NCBI RefSeq assembly: GCF_022014595.1
Contig: NZ_CP091740.1
Location: 2,840,200-2,904,199, forward strand
DNA length: 64,000 nucleotides
DNA from: Solitalea lacus
GTDB lineage: Bacteria; Bacteroidota; Bacteroidia; Sphingobacteriales; Sphingobacteriaceae
Direction of reading: 5' to 3'
A model generated the notes under the pieces. The model worked only from the letters and a program-made list of their open reading frames with translations. It searched no databases and was not told the DNA's origin. This document shows positions 50,526 through 59,224 of this stretch, piece after piece. The position numbers and the translations under genes are program-made. Each line of letters begins with the position of its first letter. Positions within the stretch are counted from its first letter, which is position 1.

Positions 50526-52700
50526 ATGAAGAAATACTTGCTAAGCATTCCGCTAGGAATTAGTTTAATTGTCTCTTCGGCTTACACCAATAAAGTAACG
50601 CCGCCTGACGAAGGGATGTTTCCGTTAAGTGAGATTAATAAACTTGACTTAAAAAAAGCTGGATTAAAAATTAATCAATCTGACATTTATAACCCCAACG
50701 GTATCAGTTTAATTGATGCATTGGTACAAATTAGTGGCTGTACAGGTTCTTTTGTATCAAATGACGGGTTAATTGTTACCAACCACCACTGTGCATTTAG
50801 CGCTGTCCAATTGGCAAGTACTCCTGAGGCCAATTATCTTGAAAACGGCTTCGTTGCCCGTACCCGCGAACAAGAAATTGAGGCCAAAGGCTTAACAGTA
50901 CGTATTACTGATTCATATGAAGATGTATCAACTAAAGTATTAAATGCAGCTTCAACCACAAATGACCCGGCTGAGCGCATTCGTATTATTCAAAATAAAT
51001 GTGCAGAGCTTGAGCGTGAGGCAGAAGCAAACGATAAATCAATCAAGGCTCAGGTTTCTGAAATGTTTATTGGAAAATCGTACGTATTATTTAAATACAA
51101 AACCATAAAGGATATTCGCTTAGTTTATATCCCACAACGCTCAATTGGCGAGTTTGGTGGCGAGACGGATAACTGGGTTTGGCCTCGTCATACTGGCGAT
51201 TTTTCATTTGTACGTGCCTATGTTGCCAAAGACGGTTCATCAGCTACCTATTCAAAAGACAATGTGCCATATAAACCTAAAAAGTTTTTGAAAGTTAATC
51301 CAAAAGGCGTTGCCGAAAATGACTTTGCATTTATTTTAGGATATCCTGGCAGGACATTTCGTCATAGACCGGCACAATATTTACAATACCAAGAACAATA
51401 CTTGCTCCCATATATTTCAGAGTTGTACACTTTCGAAAATAAAACCATGGAAGAAACAGCAGGGAACAATGTTGCACTGCAATTAAAACAAGCGACTCGT
51501 ATTAAACGCAATGCAAACCGTTTAAAAAACTACCAGGGTAAACTTCAAGGATTAAAAGCAATTGATCTTGTTGAACAAAAAAGAGCTGAAGACGAGGAAA
51601 TGCAAAAGTTTATTAATGCTGATGCAAAGCTAAAGCAGCAATACGGTTCGCTTTTGCAAAACATCGACAATCTTTATAAAGAGGTATTTACAGATGCTCA
51701 ACGTGATTTATGGTTGTCTGAAATTTTTAACAGCACCAACCTCCTGGCTGTAGCAAATGCCTTAAATACGTTTAAAAAACAACTCGAAGCAGCTCCTAAT
51801 AAAACAGCTTATTACAATCAGAATAAAGATCGATTTAAAAAAGCGATTGACGGTTTTTACGAGAGTTATGTGTACGAATCGGATAAAAAGATTTTCAAAC
51901 ACATGATGGCAGATGGCTTTAAATTACCACAAAACCAGAAGGTTGATGCCCTTCAACGTTTGTTGATAATGGATACGGGTATTGAAACTAGTGCAACCGA
52001 AGCTACTAATAGAATACTAAGTACTTCACTTAAAGATCCTGAATTTACAAACAAGCTTCTCACTGGATCAAGCGAAACTGATTTATTAGCCTTCAATGAG
52101 CCAATTATGAACTTTGTAAAAGAACTAAGTGAACAACAAGCTCAATTGGATCCAATTAAACAGAAACGTGAAGGGACCTTGAATAAACTCATGGGAGATT
52201 ACGTAACGGTTAAAGAGCTGTATAAAAAGAAAGATTTTATTCCTGATGCGAACAGTACTTTACGCCTTACATATGGTTACATCAAAGGGTATACACCTGC
52301 AGATGCAACCTATTATGCTCCATTCACTGGCATTAAAGGAATTATCGAAAAAGGTGCTACTGGTAATCCTGATTTCAAATACCCCCCAATCATCAAAGAT
52401 TTATATAATAAGAAAGATTTTGGCATGTTCAAAAATCCTAAAACCGAAGATGTCCCGGTTGCATTATTATATAATATGGATACAACCGGAGGAAACTCTG
52501 GCAGCCCGATCATGGATGCAAATGGCAATTTAATTGGAGTCAACTTTGACCGTGCCTACAGTGCAACAATTAACGATTTTGCATGGAACAATAGCTACAG
52601 CCGCTCAATTGGAGTAGACATACGCTATGTATTATGGGTAGCACAAAAGGTTGATAAAGCTGATTTTATATTGAAAGAATTAGGTGTTACTAAGTATTAA
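50526..52700 (+). CDS. S46 family dipeptidyl peptidase (DPP7/DPP11), probably DPP11-like
   Basis: About 724 residues from ATG 50526. The frame runs to 50472 but the signal peptide starts at MKKYLLSIPLGISLIVSSAY. The catalytic His is in VTNHHCAF (H87/H88) and the nucleophile serine is in TGGNSGSP. Eighteen residues after that serine, VNFDRAYS has Arg, the residue that in P. gingivalis DPP11 sets Asp/Glu preference at P1, whereas DPP7 has Gly. It acts in the periplasm, releasing dipeptides from peptide N-termini. A leader hairpin precedes it and a terminator follows. Confidence 0.93.
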   Translation: MKKYLLSIPLGISLIVSSAYTNKVTPPDEGMFPLSEINKLDLKKAGLKINQSDIYNPNGISLIDALVQISGCTGSFVSNDGLIVTNHHCAFSAVQLASTPEANYLENGFVARTREQEIEAKGLTVRITDSYEDVSTKVLNAASTTNDPAERIRIIQNKCAELEREAEANDKSIKAQVSEMFIGKSYVLFKYKTIKDIRLVYIPQRSIGEFGGETDNWVWPRHTGDFSFVRAYVAKDGSSATYSKDNVPYKPKKFLKVNPKGVAENDFAFILGYPGRTFRHRPAQYLQYQEQYLLPYISELYTFENKTMEETAGNNVALQLKQATRIKRNANRLKNYQGKLQGLKAIDLVEQKRAEDEEMQKFINADAKLKQQYGSLLQNIDNLYKEVFTDAQRDLWLSEIFNSTNLLAVANALNTFKKQLEAAPNKTAYYNQNKDRFKKAIDGFYESYVYESDKKIFKHMMADGFKLPQNQKVDALQRLLIMDTGIETSATEATNRILSTSLKDPEFTNKLLTGSSETDLLAFNEPIMNFVKELSEQQAQLDPIKQKREGTLNKLMGDYVTVKELYKKKDFIPDANSTLRLTYGYIKGYTPADATYYAPFTGIKGIIEKGATGNPDFKYPPIIKDLYNKKDFGMFKNPKTEDVPVALLYNMDTTGGNSGSPIMDANGNLIGVNFDRAYSATINDFAWNNSYSRSIGVDIRYVLWVAQKVDKADFILKELGVTKY

Positions 52701-52711
52701 TGATAATTTAT

Positions 52712-52752
52712 AAAAGGTGAATGATGGGCATACACTATCATTCACCTTTTAT
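52712..52752 (+). terminator. Terminator after the S46 peptidase gene
   Basis: AAAAGGTGAATGA / TCATTCACCTTTT, a 13-bp stem followed by ATTTT. Confidence 0.8.
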
Positions 52753-52767
52753 TTTATTCAATCTATA

Positions 52768-52992
52768 ATGAACCAAGAGACAGGAAAAATAATTATAGGA
52801 ATAGGACTGACAGTTATACTTACAGGTGTACTTATTTATTTTTTTTATGATAAACTAAATTGGATAGGCCGATTACCCGGAGATATACGTATTGAGAAAG
52901 AGAATTTCAGATTTTATTTCCCTATCACCACTATGATTCTGGCCAGTTTACTTATTACAATTATCAACCTGATTATTAAACGTTTTTTTTAG
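52768..52992 (+). CDS. DUF2905 family small membrane protein
   Basis: 74 residues from ATG 52768. The longer frame from 52717 crosses the terminator hairpin, so I reject that start. Two hydrophobic segments (KIIIGIGLTVILTGVLIYFF and FPITTMILASLLITIINLI) flank the conserved loop LNWIGRLPGDIRIEKENFRF, the DUF2905 signature. It is an inner-membrane protein of unknown role, widespread in bacteria. Confidence 0.85.
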   Translation: MNQETGKIIIGIGLTVILTGVLIYFFYDKLNWIGRLPGDIRIEKENFRFYFPITTMILASLLITIINLIIKRFF

Positions 52993-53044
52993 ATTAGACT
53001 ATCACGAGAATTTAAAAGGCTTTGTAAACTTTATCAAAAATAAA

Positions 53045-53071
53045 GGCCGTCTCGTTAATAACAAGACGGCC
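53045..53071 (-). terminator. Terminator after the repeat lipoprotein gene
   Basis: GGCCGTCT / AGACGGCC, followed on the minus strand by TTTATTTTTG, 23 bp after the stop. Confidence 0.75.
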
Positions 53072-53093
53072 AATCTAATTAAGTAAGAATTAA

Positions 53094-53291
53094 TTACTTT
53101 TTAGTTGTATCAACTTTAGCTGAATCAACAACAGCAGCAGCTGAATCAACTACAGCAGCAGCTGAATCAACTACAGCAGCAGCTGAATCAACTTTAGCTG
53201 AGTCAGCAGAACCTTCAGCTTTTTTACCTTCACCACAAGCAACAACTGCAAATACACCAGCAGCTAACATTAAAGCAAATACTTTTTTCAT
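53094..53291 (-). CDS. Small lipoprotein with DSAAAVV heptad repeats
   Basis: 65 residues from ATG 53291. The frame runs to 53324, but a lipoprotein signal starts at MKKVFALMLAAGVFAVVAC (C19). The mature part is GEGKKAEGSADSAKV, then three copies of DSAAAVV, then DSAKVDTTKK. The three 21-bp repeats are at 53119-53181. Low-complexity Ala/Val/Asp tails occur in abundant small lipoproteins of Bacteroidota, role unknown. It has a strong terminator and is probably well expressed. Confidence 0.75.
   Translation of the reverse strand: MKKVFALMLAAGVFAVVACGEGKKAEGSADSAKVDSAAAVVDSAAAVVDSAAAVVDSAKVDTTKK
53119..53181 (-). repeat. Three tandem 21-bp repeats inside the small lipoprotein gene
   Basis: The unit GCTGAATCAACTACAGCAGCA (plus-strand reading) occurs at 53119-53139, 53140-53160 and 53161-53181, with one base difference in the first. 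A partial fourth unit follows to 53199. Each adds DSAAAVV to the protein. Confidence 0.9.
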
Positions 53292-53443
53292 TTTTGTTTT
53301 AGTTTTAAAATTTTTAAGATTCAATTTGATCTTAATACCACAGATATTAAAAGGTAACCCAAGAATTTGAAAAAATATTTAAAAATTTTTTTTCCTATAA
53401 TTGGGTTACCATTTCCGTTTAAACGTATTAAATAGAGCACAGA

Positions 53444-54037
53444 GTGATAAAGGATTCATATTCATCGGATAATGAACTGATTAAAGGGATAATTGAAAAT
53501 TCAGATGAGGCATTGCGCCAACTCTACAAAATGTATTTCCCCAGCATACTTCAGTTTGTATTGAACAATAACGGTGATGAAGATGATGCTAAAGATATTT
53601 ATCAGGAAGCTATTATAGTAGTTTATGATAAAATCAAATCAGGTTCATTTGAGCTAAATAGTAAATTAAAAACATTTATTTACTCCGTGTGCAGGCGTTT
53701 GTGGCTCAAACGTTTAAAACTGATGAGTCGTAGTGCTGGCAATGTAACCGATTTTCAGGATTTTATTCCGGTAGAGGATGATCTTGAACGTCATGAAGAA
53801 AAAGATGCTCAACTAAATTTAATGGAAGGAGCACTTATAAAGCTTGGCGAACCGTGTAAAACCATCATTGAGGATTATTATTTACACAATCAATCAATGC
53901 AAGAAATTGCAGAGAAATTCGGATATACAAATGCTGAAAATGCCAAAAACCAGAAATATAAGTGTTTAATGCGATTGAAAAAGATATTCTTTCAATCAAG
54001 TGGAAAAACGGAAGAAATTTATGTACGGCGATCTTAA
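53444..54037 (+). CDS. ECF-type RNA polymerase sigma factor
   Basis: A 197-residue sigma-70 family protein starting at GTG. Region 2 lies at about 20-90 (EALRQLYKMYFPSILQFVLN, DAKDIYQEAIIVVYDKI, KTFIYSVCRRLWLKRLK) and region 4 at about 130-185 (KLGEPCKTIIEDYYLHNQSM, EIAEKFGYTNAENAKNQKYK). It directs transcription of a small regulon. Its end overlaps the protease gene by 17 bp, so the two are co-regulated, and the protease probably takes the place of the usual anti-sigma factor. Confidence 0.92.
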   Translation: MIKDSYSSDNELIKGIIENSDEALRQLYKMYFPSILQFVLNNNGDEDDAKDIYQEAIIVVYDKIKSGSFELNSKLKTFIYSVCRRLWLKRLKLMSRSAGNVTDFQDFIPVEDDLERHEEKDAQLNLMEGALIKLGEPCKTIIEDYYLHNQSMQEIAEKFGYTNAENAKNQKYKCLMRLKKIFFQSSGKTEEIYVRRS

Positions 54038-55121
54038 CTTATTTAACGAAATTGAACGATACCTTAATGGTGAGATGACGGCAGAAGAACGTCAACGTTT
54101 TGATTTGTTACGGGGAGAAGATGTAGACCTTGATCATCAGGTAGTTGAACAAGAGCAATTTAGAAACCGATTGACTTCCGTAGCTGATAGAAGAAACCTT
54201 AAAGCTAAACTTGACTTAATACATTCAGAACTGGATGTACCTGAAATTAAAAAAGTTGTCAAGCCAGAAGAAGTAAAAATCATTCAGCTCTTCAGACGGT
54301 ACAGTTCGAACATTGCAGTGGCAGCTTCGGTAGCTATATTAACTGTATTTGGTACCCTCCTCGTTTCCAAAAACTTTTCCGGAAAACAAAGCTCTACATA
54401 TAGTGCACTGCGCAGAGATATGGAATCGATCAAGCGATCACAAAATGCATTGATTCGAAACATTAACAGTTCAAAGAGCCAAAACAAGTTACCAGCTAAT
54501 CCTGGTTCTTTCGGAGGCACAAGCTTTGTATTGAGCGGAGATGGCTATTTAATCACCAATTTTCACGTAGTAAATGGAGCAGATTCAATTTACATACAAA
54601 ACGAAAAAGGTGATGCATTTAAAGTAAAAACCGTTTACAGTGATCCAAAATTTGACCTTGCTGTTTTAAAAATCGATGACCCATCATTTAAATCATTTGG
54701 TTCACTGCCTTATACCTTTAAAAAGTCAAAATCTGATTTGGGTGAGGAAGTATTTACACTTGGCTTCCCTCGTGATGAAATGGTATACGGAAAAGGTTAC
54801 TTAAGCTCTGCAACAGGTTTTGGAGGCGATACAATTGCCTATCAGGTTTCTATCCCTGCAAACCCAGGAAACAGTGGCGGACCGGTGGTTGACGGCAAAG
54901 GAAATGTAGTTGGTGTAATTAGTGGAAAACAAACCTTAATTGAAGGTGCAACCTTTGCAGTTCGATCTCAAAGTGTATTGAAGTTTATCAATTCAATTCC
55001 TGAAGATTCACTGAAGAACAAAATCATTGTAAACAAGAAAAATTCATTATCAGGATTAAGCCGTACACAACAAATCAAAAAGCTACAAGATTATGTTTAT
55101 ATGGTAAAAGTTTATAATTAA
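54021..55121 (+). CDS. Membrane-anchored trypsin-like serine protease with anti-sigma-like N-terminus
   Basis: 366 residues from ATG 54021 (a GTG at 54000 reads in frame but lies deeper in the sigma gene). Residues 1-60 are cytoplasmic and read like the start of anti-sigma factors (NEIERYLNGEMTAEERQRFD). A membrane segment lies at about 90-108 (NIAVAASVAILTVFGTLLV). The periplasmic protease domain has His in LITNFHVVNGAD, Asp in FDLAVLKIDD and Ser in PANPGNSGGPVVDGKG, as in HtrA/DegP, but no PDZ domain follows. It overlaps the ECF sigma gene by 17 bp. I infer a sigma/anti-sigma-protease pair for envelope stress. Confidence 0.82.
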   Translation: MYGDLNLFNEIERYLNGEMTAEERQRFDLLRGEDVDLDHQVVEQEQFRNRLTSVADRRNLKAKLDLIHSELDVPEIKKVVKPEEVKIIQLFRRYSSNIAVAASVAILTVFGTLLVSKNFSGKQSSTYSALRRDMESIKRSQNALIRNINSSKSQNKLPANPGSFGGTSFVLSGDGYLITNFHVVNGADSIYIQNEKGDAFKVKTVYSDPKFDLAVLKIDDPSFKSFGSLPYTFKKSKSDLGEEVFTLGFPRDEMVYGKGYLSSATGFGGDTIAYQVSIPANPGNSGGPVVDGKGNVVGVISGKQTLIEGATFAVRSQSVLKFINSIPEDSLKNKIIVNKKNSLSGLSRTQQIKKLQDYVYMVKVYN

Positions 55122-55144
55122 TCTTGAAAAGAAGGTTATAACAT

Positions 55145-55175
55145 AAAAAAGTCCGGCAAAAATTGTCGGACTTTT
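55145..55175 (+). terminator. Terminator after the sigma/protease operon
   Basis: AAAAGTCCG / CGGACTTTT with a short A-rich loop, followed by ATTTTT. Confidence 0.8.
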
Positions 55176-55201
55176 ATTTTTACTGAGCTTTATTTTAATA
55201 A

Positions 55202-56377
55202 TTAGTTCAAGTTTTCAATTACAATTGCAGAAGCACCACCTCCTCCATTGCATATACCAGCTACACCATACTTACCGTTTTGTTGTTTCAAGACAGAAAG
55301 TAAGGTGATAACAATACGTGCACCTGACATTCCAATAGGGTGACCTAAAGCAACTGCGCCACCGTTAACATTAACTTTAGCAGGATCTAATTCGAGAATT
55401 TGATTGTTGGCAAGTGAAACAACAGAAAATGCTTCATTTATTTCAAAGGCATCAACGGCTTTAATATCGATATTACCTTTTGCTAATGCATTGGGAATTG
55501 CTTTGGCTGGTGCGGTGGTAAACCATTCTGGCGCTTGTTGAGCATCAGCAAAAGAAACAATCCTAGCAAGGGGCTTAACACCTAATTCTTTGGCTTTTTC
55601 AGCACTCATTAAAACTACCGCAGCTGCTCCGTCATTAATACTAGATGCATTAGCTGCTGTTACAGTGCCTTCTTTCTTAAACACCGCACGTAAACCTGTA
55701 ATTTTATCAAATTTCACAGCTTTCGGTTCCTCATCATCATATACTACTGTTACTCCACCTTTGCCTTCTATTTCAACCGGAACGATTTCCTCTTTAAATA
55801 AACCTTTTTCCTGAGCATTTAATGCACGTTTGTATGATTCAATGGCAAAGTTATCCTGATCCTCACGAGAAATTTTGCATTCTGCCGCACACAATTCAGC
55901 AGCTGACCCCATGTGGTAATCATTGTAAACATCCCATAATCCATCTTTTATCATAGCGTCCACCACCTGTTGGTTACCTAAACGATATCCCTGGCGGGCT
56001 TTATCCAAATAATAAGGCGCATTGCTCATGCTTTCCATTCCACCGGCAACAACTATATCATTCTGACCAGTCATAATAGATTGTGCTCCCAACATTAGCG
56101 CTTTAGTTCCTGATGCACATACTTTATTAACTGAAGTAGCTGGAAGGTAAGGCAGGCCAGCAAAAATTGCAGCTTGTGTTGCAGGAGCTTGCCCTAAGTT
56201 AGCCGACAGAACATTGCCCATGAATACTTCCTGAACTAATTCGGGGTTTATTCCAGCCCTTTCAACAGCAGCTTTTATGGCTATTGCACCCAATTTGGTT
56301 GCAGACAATGATGATAGACTTCCACCCATACTCCCAATTGGTGTACGAGCAACCGAAACGATAACAACTTCTTTCAT
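55202..56377 (-). CDS. Acetyl-CoA C-acetyltransferase (thiolase)
   Basis: A 391-residue thiolase, full length. The nucleophile is C87 in NKVCASGTKAL, H346 is in LGHPIGMSGAR, and the general base is C376 in GICNGGGGASA. VEAFEINEAFS-type motif VDAFEINEAFSVV is near residue 310. It condenses two acetyl-CoA or cleaves acetoacetyl-CoA, and whether the role is fatty-acid breakdown or acetoacetyl-CoA synthesis is not clear. It converges with the protease operon and is divergent from the HD phosphodiesterase gene. Confidence 0.95.
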   Translation of the reverse strand: MKEVVIVSVARTPIGSMGGSLSSLSATKLGAIAIKAAVERAGINPELVQEVFMGNVLSANLGQAPATQAAIFAGLPYLPATSVNKVCASGTKALMLGAQSIMTGQNDIVVAGGMESMSNAPYYLDKARQGYRLGNQQVVDAMIKDGLWDVYNDYHMGSAAELCAAECKISREDQDNFAIESYKRALNAQEKGLFKEEIVPVEIEGKGGVTVVYDDEEPKAVKFDKITGLRAVFKKEGTVTAANASSINDGAAAVVLMSAEKAKELGVKPLARIVSFADAQQAPEWFTTAPAKAIPNALAKGNIDIKAVDAFEINEAFSVVSLANNQILELDPAKVNVNGGAVALGHPIGMSGARIVITLLSVLKQQNGKYGVAGICNGGGGASAIVIENLN

Positions 56378-56520
56378 GCTAATTATATAAGGTTATATTG
56401 ATTGATATATGCCCTGCAAGTTAGGCAAATTTTGGCTTTCTCAAACTTTCCTTAGTTGTAAAAAAACGTCTAATTATATATATGCGCAATATTGTGCAAA
56501 TTTGTATTTTCAAGCGATTA

Positions 56521-56528
56521 TATATTTG
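56521..56528 (+). promoter_or_regulatory. TAnnTTTG element upstream of the HD phosphodiesterase gene
   Basis: TATATTTG lies inside the longest open frame (from 56482), 7 bp before the GTG at 56536. It argues for the later start. Confidence 0.45.
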
Positions 56529-56535
56529 TCATAAC

Positions 56536-58647
56536 GTGATTATTAACAGTAAGGTTTTAAGGTTTTTTCGAGTTAAATACGCTCAAATGTACCACATTAT
56601 TATGCTTTTAATTTGTATTGTAGTGGTGGTATTGATTCTTCCTAAAGAAAAAAGATTTAAATATGAGTATGAAAAAGGCAAAGTTTGGATGCATCCTGAC
56701 CTTATTTCTCCTTTTAACTTCGCCATAGAAAAAACCAATAAAGAGCTGGAAGCTGATAAAAACGAAGCAATTAGTGCTGTACTTCCTGTTTATAAAGTTG
56801 ATGACAAGGTAACTTCTGTAGAACAAGAGGCTTTCAAGATAGACTTTGACATCAAATGGAAGTCAAGATTCCAAGGGAACGGTAACCGCGCTAAAAACTT
56901 CAGAGTTGGGATTGATTTGATCGATGAATTTTATAAACGCGGTATCATTGAGTTAAATAATCACTATCAAAAAAACAAGCTTGCTGATTATTACTTAACG
57001 CTGGTGCAAAACAATGTAGCAACTAATGTAAATTCTTCTACGTTATTTACTCCGTCCCGGGCATTAGATTATGTACGAATCAAATTGAGAAAAGAGTCTG
57101 ATGTAGAAATTGCATTTCTAATAGATATCATTCAAGATCACATTCAACCAAATGTTATTTTCGATGAAAACTTAACCCAAAAACTTGAAAAGAAAGCCAT
57201 TGAAAGTATTTCTCTTTACCGAGGCATGGTACAAAAAGGAGAATTGATTGTTTCTAATAAAGATGTGGTTACAGATGATGTCTATAAAAAAATAGAATCC
57301 CTTCGAAAAGAATACGAACAGACCGGTTTATTTTCAGGTAAACGACAAATCGTGGCATTGGGACAATTAATTCTGGTTGGAATTTCACTGTCCTTACTAA
57401 TGGTCTTTCTATACTTATTCAGAAAAGATCTTTATTACGATTATCGACAACTTTCCTTAATACTTATCATTGTTTCAGGAATGCTAATTACCCTTTCATG
57501 GGCTATAAAAATTGAGCTTCCAAGTTTGTATTATATACCCTACTGCATCGTTCCTATTATTATCAGATTATTGTTTGATGCCCGCTTGGCATTGAACATT
57601 CACATTTTGGTTGTACTTGTAGCCGGCTTCTTCGTTCCCAATGGCTTTGAATTCACCTTTTTTCAAATTACAGCCGGAATGACTGCCATTTACAGTATTC
57701 AAAACTTATTAAGACGCTCTCAATACCTTGTTTCGGCTTTCTTCATATTATTGACTTATCTGGTTTGTTTTATTGGAATTTCCTTTATACATGAAGGTAG
57801 TTTTACAAAAATAGACTGGATAGCATTCTCACCTTTTGTTCTGAGTGTTTTATTATCATTACTTGCCTATCCTATGATTTATTTATTTGAAAAGCTATTT
57901 GGTGTAACCTCGGATATTACCTTAATGGAACTTTCCAATACCAATAACCCATTATTAAGGGAGTTAGCCTTTAAAGCTCCAGGCACTTTCCAACATTCTA
58001 TGCAAGTGGCCAACTTAGCCGAAGCAGCCATTTATAAAATTGGAGGTAATGCACTGCTAGTTCGTACCGGAGCCTTATATCATGACATAGGAAAAATGAA
58101 AGCGCCTAACTATTTTGTTGAAAACCAGAAAAAAACCGGCAATCCACATGATGAGTTAACCTACGAAGAAAGCGCCAGAATAATTATTCGCCACGTAACA
58201 GATGGAGTTGAGCTTGCTGAAAAAAATAATATCCCGGAATCGGTAATCGATTTTATTAAAACCCACCACGGAACAACACGTGTGGATTATTTCTATCAGT
58301 CATTCCTAAAAAACTTCCCTGATCGCATTTTTGATGAGCAGGTATTTCGCTATCCGGGCCCTATTCCATTTTCTAAAGAAACCGGCGTATTAATGCTAGC
58401 CGATTCGGTTGAGGCTGCATCAAGAACACTAAAGGATCCCGATGGCCGTAGTATTGATCTATTAGTAGATAAAATCATTAATTATAAACTAGAACAACAA
58501 CAACTTATTAATACCGACATTACCTTAAAAGATATTGAAATCATTAAGCAAATCTTTAAACAAATGCTCATGAGCATCTATCATGTACGTGTAGAATATC
58601 AATCCACAGCTATTAAAACTCCGGAAAATCCGGTTTTTGAGTCATAG
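56536..58647 (+). CDS. PgpH-like 7TM-HD cyclic-di-AMP phosphodiesterase family protein
   Basis: About 703 residues from GTG 56536. An ATG at 56587 is the alternative, and the extra 18 codons from 56482 overlap the promoter motif. One helix (about 20-38) is followed by an extracytoplasmic 7TMR-HDED domain (about 40-270), then seven membrane helices (about 275-460). The cytoplasmic HD domain is at about 480-680: FQHSMQVANLAEAA, LYHDIGKMKAPNYF, IKTHHGTT and VLMLADSVEAASRT. Characterised relatives hydrolyse cyclic di-AMP. The HD metal ligands are intact. Signal unknown. Confidence 0.9.
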   Translation: MIINSKVLRFFRVKYAQMYHIIMLLICIVVVVLILPKEKRFKYEYEKGKVWMHPDLISPFNFAIEKTNKELEADKNEAISAVLPVYKVDDKVTSVEQEAFKIDFDIKWKSRFQGNGNRAKNFRVGIDLIDEFYKRGIIELNNHYQKNKLADYYLTLVQNNVATNVNSSTLFTPSRALDYVRIKLRKESDVEIAFLIDIIQDHIQPNVIFDENLTQKLEKKAIESISLYRGMVQKGELIVSNKDVVTDDVYKKIESLRKEYEQTGLFSGKRQIVALGQLILVGISLSLLMVFLYLFRKDLYYDYRQLSLILIIVSGMLITLSWAIKIELPSLYYIPYCIVPIIIRLLFDARLALNIHILVVLVAGFFVPNGFEFTFFQITAGMTAIYSIQNLLRRSQYLVSAFFILLTYLVCFIGISFIHEGSFTKIDWIAFSPFVLSVLLSLLAYPMIYLFEKLFGVTSDITLMELSNTNNPLLRELAFKAPGTFQHSMQVANLAEAAIYKIGGNALLVRTGALYHDIGKMKAPNYFVENQKKTGNPHDELTYEESARIIIRHVTDGVELAEKNNIPESVIDFIKTHHGTTRVDYFYQSFLKNFPDRIFDEQVFRYPGPIPFSKETGVLMLADSVEAASRTLKDPDGRSIDLLVDKIINYKLEQQQLINTDITLKDIEIIKQIFKQMLMSIYHVRVEYQSTAIKTPENPVFES

Positions 58648-58746
58648 CATGAAAAAATTATAAAAAATAATTAACTGAAAGTGAGCAAGTGAGCTAAAAA
58701 GGGCAAAAATTATTTGAAAAAGTTTTTGGTGCAAGCATCTTATTTC

Positions 58747-58754
58747 TATATTTG
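58747..58754 (+). promoter_or_regulatory. Promoter of the tRNA cluster (TTTG N18 TATATTTG)
   Basis: TATATTTG is preceded by TTTG at 58725-58728 with an 18-base spacer, close to the Bacteroidota sigma-A consensus. It lies 44 bp before tRNA-Ser. Confidence 0.65.
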
Positions 58755-58798
58755 CAGTCCCGTTACGAAACGGAGTTCTTACAAAGGTTTTTAAAGCA

Positions 58799-58886
58799 GG
58801 TGAGGTGCCTGAGAGGCCGAAAGGAACGGTTTGCTAAACCGTCGTACGCCAAAAGTGTACCGAGGGTTCGAATCCCTCCCTCACCG
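58799..58886 (+). tRNA. tRNA-Ser (anticodon GCT)
   Basis: The acceptor stem GGTGAGG pairs with CCTCACC, discriminator G. The anticodon loop TTGCTAA reads GCT, and the variable arm is long, as in type II tRNAs. The T loop is GGTTCGAATCC. It decodes AGC/AGT. It is first in a three-tRNA transcript. Confidence 0.95.
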
Positions 58887-58896
58887 CTAAAGTTTT

Positions 58897-58970
58897 CGGG
58901 GTGTAGCGTAGCCCGGTATCGCGCCACATTTGGGATGTGGAGGTCGTAGGTTCGAATCCTGCCACCCCGA
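58897..58970 (+). tRNA. tRNA-Pro (anticodon TGG), copy 1
   Basis: Acceptor CGGGGTG / CACCCCG with discriminator A. The anticodon loop TTTGGGA reads TGG. The D arm and TTCGAATC T loop are intact. Confidence 0.95.
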
Positions 58971-59002
58971 CTAAAAACTTTAGAACTCTTTAAGTAACGC
59001 CT

Positions 59003-59076
59003 CGGGGTGTAGCGTAGCCCGGTATCGCGCCACATTTGGGATGTGGAGGTCGTAGGTTCGAATCCTGCCACCCCGA
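59003..59076 (+). tRNA. tRNA-Pro (anticodon TGG), copy 2
   Basis: Identical to copy 1 over all 74 bases, 32 bp downstream, and followed by the cluster terminator. Confidence 0.95.
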
Positions 59077-59101
59077 CAACAGGCTTAACAAGCAAAGTCA
59101 A

Positions 59102-59135
59102 AAACCTCTAAATTATATTATTTAGAGGTTTTTTT
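59102..59135 (+). terminator. Terminator of the tRNA cluster
   Basis: AAACCTCTAAA / TTTAGAGGTTT, an 11-bp stem followed by T5. Confidence 0.85.
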
Positions 59136-59182
59136 CATTTTCTCCTATCGTCTAAAATCAAAACAAATCAAATTTATGATGA

Positions 59183-59190
59183 GCTAACAC
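59183..59190. repeat. Left target-site duplication of the IS (GCTAACAC)
   Basis: Exact 8-bp copy of 60618-60625. Confidence 0.9.
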
Positions 59191-59224
59191 GGATCAATCC
59201 CAAAACCTGTGGAGCAACCCTTTC

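Noticed and set aside
58763-59101. Open frames crossing the tRNA cluster on both strands
   Set aside because: They are produced by the tRNA sequences, which fold correctly. No independent coding evidence exists.
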